From contig CM055097.1 in NCBI GenBank assembly GCA_029204225.1, positions 27,125,039-27,189,038 on the forward strand: 64,000 nucleotides of DNA, read 5' to 3'. Of the stretch, positions 57,021-64,000 are shown piece by piece. The notes under the pieces are model-generated. The model made no database searches, was not told the origin of the DNA, and worked only from the letters and a program-made list of their open reading frames with translations. A program made the translations under genes and the position numbers. Every line of letters begins with the position of its first letter. Within the stretch, counting starts at the first letter, position 1. The stretch comes from Diphasiastrum complanatum. Taxonomy: Eukaryota > Streptophyta > Lycopodiopsida > Lycopodiales > Lycopodiaceae.

Positions 57021-58723
57021 TTATCTCTTAGGAATTGATTTTGGCGGATAAGGTTGTGCATCTAGATATAGGAGTACATGTTCATCTGTCATGTCTACAT
57101 CATCCATGGAAAGAATACCTTCTTCCGAAACATGGGCGGTAGAGACACTAGGTTCTCCTGGGCACCACACTATAGAAATCAGGTCAATCATCATAAGTGG
57201 GATGATGGGTGTGTCAATGTCTGTAGAGGATGGGAGAATATCCACATCTGCTGCAGCAGTTTTGATACGACATCGATTGGAATCAGTACAGTTCACAGTG
57301 GCTAGTGCGTGACCCCAATTGATTATGTCCGTGGATCTCGTATAGTGACCTTTTTGTTGGATCGGGACGCTATCTGATTCGTCATATGTTGTGGATGACC
57401 AATCATCGTATACCTTGGCGGGCTTGACATGGCCTGTTGAGTCAACCGTGACTCGTTTATCGTGGTTACCAAAGGTAATTTTGCTATGCTTCCAATCTTG
57501 GACAACACCTGCCATCTGGAGCCAGGGTGTACCAAGAAGGAGTTTATATGTATTGTTATCTTCTGGTAAATCTAAGATGACACAATCTAGCACAAATTTG
57601 ACACCTGCTATGTGAACTTTTATATTTGATAAATGACCAGCAGGTCAGTAACTCGTTGATCAACCATGCAAAGTTTATATCGTGGTTGACCGAGGGTATG
57701 AAAGCCCCATGACTTTGCTAATGACAAAGCCATGATATTAATGCCTGATCCGCTATCTAGGATAGCAAATATTGCGGGATAGTCTTTATAGGACAAAGGT
57801 AGGGTGATGTTAGTCCCCTTAGCAACACCTATATTCAACAGATTCATAGGAATCTGGAGAATTTCAAGAATATCTTCTATTTCCTGCTGTTCATCAGGAA
57901 TAGTAGGCAGCTGAAAATTTCGATGGATATAACGTTGAAGCCCAGTGAAGGATTTTATTGCGGTATGAAACGACATGGTGAGTTGAGTTTGTAGGAGGTT
58001 AGAAAATACTTCAAGTCCTTGTAGAGATTTCTCCTTTTCGGGGATATGAGTTGAGAGCAGACTTTCTGTATGTTCTTCCTCTCGCAAAAACTCAGCTCGA
58101 AACTCATTGTATTGTCGTTGTTCCACCTTTGGGTATGGGTAATCTTTTGGTAATGTGGAAGTCGTCAAGTGGCTTCCCTGCGGGTCAGCTGATTTGGCAT
58201 TATTTTGATGTTGTTCTTGTTGTTGGCGTTGTGCTCTAGTGAGAACTCTAATAGGTTCGGATGAGATATGACGTGCTGGAAGAATCTTGTTAGGTTGTTT
58301 AGGACAATCCTTGAAACTGTATTTACGGACACAGTCGGGAGATTTCACATGGTATTGGTTTTTAACTTTACAGTCAGCCATGAAATGTCCCATTTCACCA
58401 CAAATAAAGCAGCGGTTGCTCATTGGGCCTGTGGAAATAGCATAACCATCTTGGATGGCTAGTTGTGCTGGATTTTTTGGTGGTATTGAATACTTATCTC
58501 GTTTGCACGAGCACGAGTTGTCGGTTTGATAATGTTGAGAACTAGCAGATGGAAGTGTTGTATCTTGATGATAGGACTGATCGTAGGAGTTTTCGACAAG
58601 ATGTGTTTGTGTAGACTCTCGAGGATTTCTATGTTTTTGTGGTCCTAGATCTGGTTGTCCTCTTGGAGGTGGTCCTAAGAGTGCCAACTGTGGTTGAGAT
58701 TCATGTCTAGGTTGTCTGGGCAA
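57021..58723 (-). pseudogene. Ty3/gypsy gag end and aspartic protease
   Basis: Frame 58723-57620 has a CCHC knuckle CFICGEMGHFMADC, a charged linker and the protease active site FAILDSGSGINIMALSLAKS, then a stop near 57620. Frame 57593-57021 resumes with VILDLPEDNNTYKLLLGTPW, the ILGTPWL-type conserved protease end, followed by an acidic linker toward the reverse transcriptase. The catalytic DSG is intact, but the protein is split by the stop. The protease normally cuts the polyprotein into working parts. Confidence 0.88.
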
Positions 58724-58739
58724 CTCTTGTATATGGACT

Positions 58740-59665
58740 TGGTTGTTTCGTGGTTGGTAGTGCGTGTGTTGGTTTTGTGAAGCAAACGGTTGTCAAGGAG
58801 GTTGATTATGTCCTCCTGACTGGTTGTGAGGTTGGTTCCTCGGGTTATAATAGCAATAAAGAGAGGTATGCCCCATAAAGTCGCAGATGTCACATTTGAT
58901 CAAGGAAGTATCTGGGACCGGTTGGTATGAGGTGCACTCATTGCTAGTGTGTGCACCTCGACAGTGAGGGCACCACGTGTTCTGTTGTCTATGGTGGATT
59001 TGGCCAGTGGGTAACTGACCCGACATCAAACTCTGGATAGACTTAAGAGTGTTTTGAAACTCTTTCATGAGTTTCTCCATCTGTTGTTGGTGTTGCTGGT
59101 TAAGAAACTCCATCTGTGTTTTCCACAACTGTTCTCGAGTTTTGTCGTTGGTCGAGCTTCTTGGACAGCACGATGTGCTCTCTGTTCACATGGTTCATCG
59201 ACATCAGAGCCCTCGTCTTCCTCTCGAATGGCGTCAGACATGGCTTGTTTCAATGATGTATATTCATCATTGGAACAAAGTTCACGACTTATCCATCGTG
59301 GGAGTCCAACGAGGAACCAGATTATGAGCATAGACTTAGTGGGTTGTTCTTGTACCTGACTTTTTAATCTTTTAAATCGTTCAATATAGTCACTTACTTT
59401 CTCGTCTTTTGTTATTTTGATGTTACTTAGCTTGACAAAAGGACTTTCTATCAAGCGGAATGGCTTGAAGCGTTTGATAAAGGCCTCCTTCAAGAGTGAC
59501 TAGTCACGTTTATCTTCACGATCAAGGTTTAAAAACCACTCTCGTGCTCGATCGATCATGGACATCGAAAAGAGCTCTACCATGGCTTCCGGTGATGTCT
59601 CACCATAGATGTCACATGCGTTCTCAAAGACTTGAAGAAATCTTTGAGAATCAGGGAGCAGTCCT
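58740..59665 (-). pseudogene. Ty3/gypsy gag
   Basis: In three registers: FENACDIYGETSPEAMVELF, SMIDRAREWFLNLDRED, then a stop (KRD*SLLKEAFIKRFKP), then FVKLSNIKITKDEKVSDYIE, RFKRLKSQVQEQP and SMLIIWFLVGLPRWISREL (59493-59065). A Gln-rich coiled coil (LNQQHQQQMEKLMKEF) and two knuckles follow: CPHCRGAHTSNEC and CDICDFMGHTSLYC. Coding similarity stops at about 59665, near a probable LTR. Gag would form the particle shell. Confidence 0.85.
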
Positions 59666-59679
59666 ACCACTATCTACTA

Positions 59680-60510
59680 GTTTAGAAAACAATCAAGAAC
59701 AAGATTAACTACTAAAACAGGAATGAGAAACAAGAAACTAGATTCCTAGCAGCATTTTAATAGTCCAAGAATCAAGAAACATTCATTTCTTGATGCTTAG
59801 ATTGCCCAAGAACAATCAAGAACTGGAATGTAAGAAAGTATGCAAGATCTACACCACAAACCAGCCTATTTAGTTTACTTGCATGCTGATTCCTACCTTA
59901 TTCCGCAAACAAGAAATAAATCCTAATCCACAACTAAGTAAGAAACAAGAAAACAAGATCCTAGTTAATCCACAATACAAGAAAATCAAGCATACTCATA
60001 GAAACTTCACTCAAGAACATTGTCATAAACAAGGAGCTTAGCAATTATCAAGAACTCGTGGAGGATCCTCTTTATTTGCTCACGGGAGCTTGACAATACA
60101 TTCAAAGCTCTCTCACAAGAGAGGGGAGCCCTTAAATAAGCAAGAAGACTGCCCATGTGGAGCCCAAGTGGCAATTCCACCAAATTAGAAATTACATGTG
60201 GAATTTTTCCTTCCACTAAAGGTCACCATCAAAAGGTGGCTCACTCTAACTAATTTATGGGGGGTCTACATCTATTTACAAGGCCTAGGAAATATGACTA
60301 GCTCCTACATGGTCGTTCCTTCTCTGAGATACACCATGTAGGCTCACATAGATATTTCACTATCATCCTAGCTAGTAATTTCTCGGCTCTCATGCTCGGC
60401 TCTCAGCTTCTTCTGCTCTCCTCCTTCTGAGACCTCCTCGGTCATGGGTGAGAGGTATTCTATGTCTTCGGCTTGGCTCGGCATCTGGGGATTCTCTGAA
60501 ATCTACTAAC
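59680..60510 (-). repeat. Probable 5' LTR or leader of the gypsy element
   Basis: On the minus strand it begins tgttagtagatttcagag and carries a TATA-like cttatttaagg at about 60133, followed by a leader with ctctcttgtgagagag. It ends close to gag at about 59670. No matching 3' LTR was found below 53786, so the call rests on position and promoter-like sequence only. Confidence 0.35.
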
Positions 60511-61487
60511 ATTAATTCTGCCAACAACATGCACAAAGACATTGACGCTTTATTAGTCTATCAATATTTTTCATTGGACAATGCCATAGCGGGAGAATGT
60601 AAAATTGTGACCTTAGAAGTAATGTCTCAATATTTCAGAATATGTCTTTTCAATATCATTACTTTTATTTTCTATACACATTTCTAACATATTAATTCTA
60701 CTCTAGACTCCATGTCGCGGAAGCTTTTTCTTGTTTCGTGTTCGTCCTCTCTTCTAATTCGTGAACAATTTTCTATCTTTGAATTTTCTTTTCGTGCAGA
60801 AGCTCTTACGGGATCCCAGACACTCGACTACGCATCACAGAACATATTTTATTCTAGCAATCAAGAGACACAGCACAAGGCCAAGAGATACACGAAATAG
60901 AACGACTATATTGTCAGTTTGGTTTTAGAGCGAGATCGTCAGTGTCTCGCTCGTTGGCGGAATGACTCTCTGCACTTTCGTTGTGTTCTGCCCGTTGGCA
61001 GACTTTCATGCACAACTATGGTATTTTTGCTTTCTTGCTCTATTCGCTACGTCTCTCTCTATTTCTTACAGATCTTTGTATTCCATATCTCTCTTCACAC
61101 AGTTATAATCCTGAGAAGATTGTTTGTACCTCCACTATGTGGAGTTTACAAGATAGTTAAACGTAGAATCACAAGACTAGTCAATGCTAATCAACTAGTT
61201 ACTTAATCTCCGTCGTTGCTATTCGTTTCAGTTGGGCATGAAGCCCGTTGAGTTGCCAGCTGGTAGCGCGTAAGATTTCTCTTCGTGTGTTTTCGTTCTT
61301 TTTGTTTCTTTTTGTAGTTTTCATTTTTCGTCCATTTTGCACTTTGCGGTCCTGGAGGTGTGTTTACAATTCACGAATCGTTCGTGCTTCGAGTCAAAGG
61401 CACGTTGACTGTCGCGAATTGTTCTCATTCGACCTTCGTCTTTTGTTCGTGTTGCGACAAAGTTGCAGGAGTTCACCATTTCTGACA
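60511..61487 (-). repeat. Probable 3' LTR of copia element G
   Basis: On the minus strand tgtcagaaatggtg follows the purine tract aagagggag just after the RNase H end, as a 3' LTR should. The first 150 bases are rich in ttcg/cgaa words (gcgacagtcaacg, gaacgattcgtgaattg). The lower border is not clear. A tgttagaaatg at about 60695 may mark another LTR start. Confidence 0.5.
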
Positions 61488-61499
61488 CTCCCTCTTGAA

Positions 61500-64000
61500 C
61501 CTTGCAACTTTGTTCGTTCAATCCAATTGCCTCTCTTTGCTTGGTAAAGAGTGGCTTGTCGAGTAGTTTCGTGAGGAGATCTACAATCATACTTTGTGAT
61601 TTTATGAACTGGACCTAGAGCTCTTCTTTTGAGATCAAATCTCGAATGTGATGGTACTTCAGAGGAATGTGCTTCGTCTTTGAATGGAAGACAAGATTCT
61701 GAGACAGATAGATGGCACTCTGAGAGTCCATCATCATCATGCTTGGCCCCTCTTGTGGTATCTCGATTGCCTCCAACATCATCCGCAGCCACACTACCTC
61801 ATTCGCCACTTTCAAGGCTGCGACATACTCAGCTTCGCAAGAGGATTGAGCTACCAGGGTTTGCTTTTTGCATATCCATCTGATTGCAGCTCCGCACGCT
61901 ATTGTACATCCTCCAGTAATGTACTTGTTGTCATCCTTGCAGCTCGCCCAGCTTGCATCACTATAGTGATGCAGCTCAAATTTTTTCTTCTCGTTTCTAG
62001 CTCTGTAGGTTAATCCAATATTCTGGTTTCTCTTCAGATACTGTAGGATTCATTTGGCCATTTGCCAATGTGCTAGACCAGCATTGGAACAGAATCGGCT
62101 CATAGTGTAAACAGATAAGGCTAGATCCGGTCTGGTACAAATTGTCAAGTACATCAGACTCTTCATTAAGTTCTGGTAGGGTATACCTGCCATCTTCTGT
62201 TCTTCCACTTATGTTTTTGGGCAATCCTGTTTCGTGAGCTTGGCTCCACCTATCATTGGTGTGGCTTTTTCTTTGCAGTCCATCATGTGGTACTACTTCA
62301 GCACTTTTCTGACGTATTCTGACTGACTCAAGTGCATTTTCCCATTTGTTCGATCTCTTCTGATCTCCAGCCCTAGGCATTTTGTTGTTTCTCCAAGATT
62401 TGTGATTTCGTAGCTTTCAGAAATATGACTCTTCATGTCTTTGATAAGCATCAAGGAATTTCCTATCATCAGCAAATCATCCACAAAAATGGTTAGTATC
62501 ACAAAATCATTTCCTACTCTTTTGATGTAGACATTACAGTCTGGTTGAGTAGGGTTGAAGTCTAAAACTTCAGAAGACCATCAAGCTTTTTGTACCAGGC
62601 CCATGATGCTTGTTTTTAGACCGTAGATGCATCTCTGCAATCGACAGACATATTGTCTGTTGTCGAGGTCTTCATAGCCTTTAAATTGCTTCATGAAGAT
62701 TTCCTCCTCTAGATCTCCATGGAGAAAGGCTGTTTCCACATCAATCTGGTAAATTTCCAAATTGTACTGTGTGGCGTATGCAAGGAGTAGCCTTATGCTT
62801 GTCATCTTCACCATGGACGAATATGTGTCGAAATAGTCGACACCATATCTCTGTGTGTAGCCCTTTACGACAAGCCTTGCCTTGTAGCGGCCAATAGTGC
62901 CATCTGATTTTAGCTTTACAGCCACTTGCAATCGACTATTTTTTTATTTTTAGGCAGTGGCTTTAATGTCCATGCCTCGTTTTGCCTCATCGACTCGATC
63001 TCCTCTGACATTCCCTGCTTCCAAAATTCTCTTTTGGACTCTAGATAGCTTCTTGGTATGTTGCTGGCTCTTCTGTGAAGCTGTAGTACTCGAACTGCAT
63101 GATCTCGCTCCATTGAAGATTGTCAGAATAGTGGTCTGGAGCTCTTCTTTGTCTTGTTGACCTTCGACGTTCGTTTCGTCGCTACTCGAACATTTCTTGT
63201 TTGTGGGGTCAATCCTCTGCTTCCTGCTGCTCTGGAATCTGGGGCTCTGTATTTTGATTTGATGTATGTCCTTGATCTCCCTCTTGAATAGGCAGTATTG
63301 TGAAGATCTCATGGCCTCTTTCGTCTTTCAGTCCAGGGAATGTGGACTCGTCAAACTTCACATCTCTGTTCGAAACAACCTTCTTCGTGATTGGATCATG
63401 TTTGTACACATGTTCCATTCGAGTAGCCGACCATGATTGTCTGCTTGGATTTGTTTTTCTTTTTTTCTTTGGAATGTGCTTGTATGTTGCACATCCAAAC
63501 ACTCGTACGTATGACAGATCAGGCTTTCTGTCTGTCCACATTTCGTATGGTATTTTGTTTTCCAGCGCTGTCGTTGTAAATCTGTTTTGCAGGTGTATAG
63601 CTACAGCTATTGCCTCGACCGAGAATTGACCTGACAATTGAGCCTGTGCCATCATGCATCTGGCTCCTTTGACTGGCGTTCTGTTTTTTTCTTTCTGCCA
63701 CACCATTGTATTCTAGTGTGTATGCAGGAGTGAACTGGTGTTCGATTCCCTATACTTCGCAGAATCTTGAGAATTCTATGCTTTTGTATTCACCTCTATT
63801 GTCAGATCTAAGGATCTGTATCTTTTCTGAGGTGTGTCGCTCTGCAAATGCCACGAACTTCTTGAAAGAATCAAATACTTCAGATTTTTTCTTCAAGTAG
63901 TAGAACGTGGTCATTCGGTTGTAATCATCTATGAACGTTAGAAAATATCTCGAACCTGAGAGCAAATCTATTTTCATCGGTCCACACACATCAGAGTGGA
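61500..64000 (-). pseudogene. Copia G integrase - reverse transcriptase - RNase H, running off the window
   Basis: From the window end: integrase core YFLTFIDDYNRMTTFYYLKK and IQILRSDNRGEYKSIEFSRF, then FTPAYTLEYNGVAERK, giving the catalytic Asp and Glu. The C-terminal half has NKIPYEMWTDRKPDLSYVRV and FGCATYKHIPKKK. Reverse transcriptase: NEAWTLKPLPKNKKIVDCKW, IGRYKARLVVKGYTQRYGVD, IYQIDVETAFLHGDLEEEIF, CRLQRCIYGLKTS and the catalytic LTIFVDDLLMIGNS, which keeps both Asp residues. RNase H: VANEVVWLRMMLEAIEI, MMDSQSAIYLSQN, HIPLKYHHIRDLI and QSMIVDLLTKLLDKP, ending near 61530. Frames are broken in at least five places. It is younger-looking than the other copia copies because motifs are mostly intact. 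Confidence 0.9.

Noticed and set aside
59680-60510. Confident gypsy 5' LTR
   Set aside because: No matching 3' copy was found, so it is kept only as a low-confidence repeat.
1-64000. CRISPR array, bacterial operon or phage region
   Set aside because: No regularly spaced repeats with spacers, no ribosome-binding-site/operon layout. The genes are spliced and the repeats are of plant type.

Overview
This window is nuclear DNA of a land plant with a large, repeat-rich genome. The evidence is spliced plant-type genes (a trihelix transcription factor and an STP-type hexose/H+ symporter), AT-rich DNA with long (CT)n/(GA)n arrays, and dense Ty1/copia, Ty3/gypsy, LINE, hAT, CACTA, SINE-like and MITE-like sequence. 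A fern or another plant with a big genome would fit, but nothing read here fixes the clade.

Only three host genes are supported, all on the minus strand: a trihelix factor (6199-7230); a five-exon gene for a six-helix membrane protein of the bacterial SdpI/DUF1648 family (27613-31835), whose exons join in frame to give 223 residues; and a four-exon STP sugar transporter of 528 residues (46917-50105). The SdpI-like gene is the most unexpected item. Its bacterial relatives give immunity to a secreted killing peptide, and here it sits in a plant contig with ordinary GT-AG introns and plant transposons on both sides.

Layout: 1-2.9 kb holds a coding-free LTR element with a tRNA-Asp-type primer site, then a decayed gypsy pol. 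2.9-12.4 kb is mostly non-coding apart from the trihelix gene, microsatellites and a tandem segmental duplication. 12.5-16.5 kb is a broken LINE interrupted by nested foldback repeats. 16.5-25 kb is a nest of copia elements: a plus-strand element has received two short minus-strand derivatives, one with gag only and one with gag plus protease. 25-27 kb holds a second LTR of the coding-free family. 27.6-31.8 kb is the SdpI-like gene. 33-35.4 kb is a hAT transposase tail cut by a chromovirus. 35.4-44.9 kb is a patchwork of copia fragments with two same-family LTRs in opposite orientation. 45.1-45.6 kb is a small CACTA-like element with a 3-bp target duplication. 46.9-50.1 kb is the sugar transporter. 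51.5-52.2 kb has a SINE-like repeat and a MITE-like element. 53.8-59.7 kb is a near-complete but inactivated gypsy polyprotein, and 60.5-64 kb is the 3' part of another minus-strand copia element that runs off the window.

The mobile elements are all damaged by stops, frameshifts, lost catalytic residues or deletions. The host genes have intact frames. No functional link between the three host genes can be read from their order.
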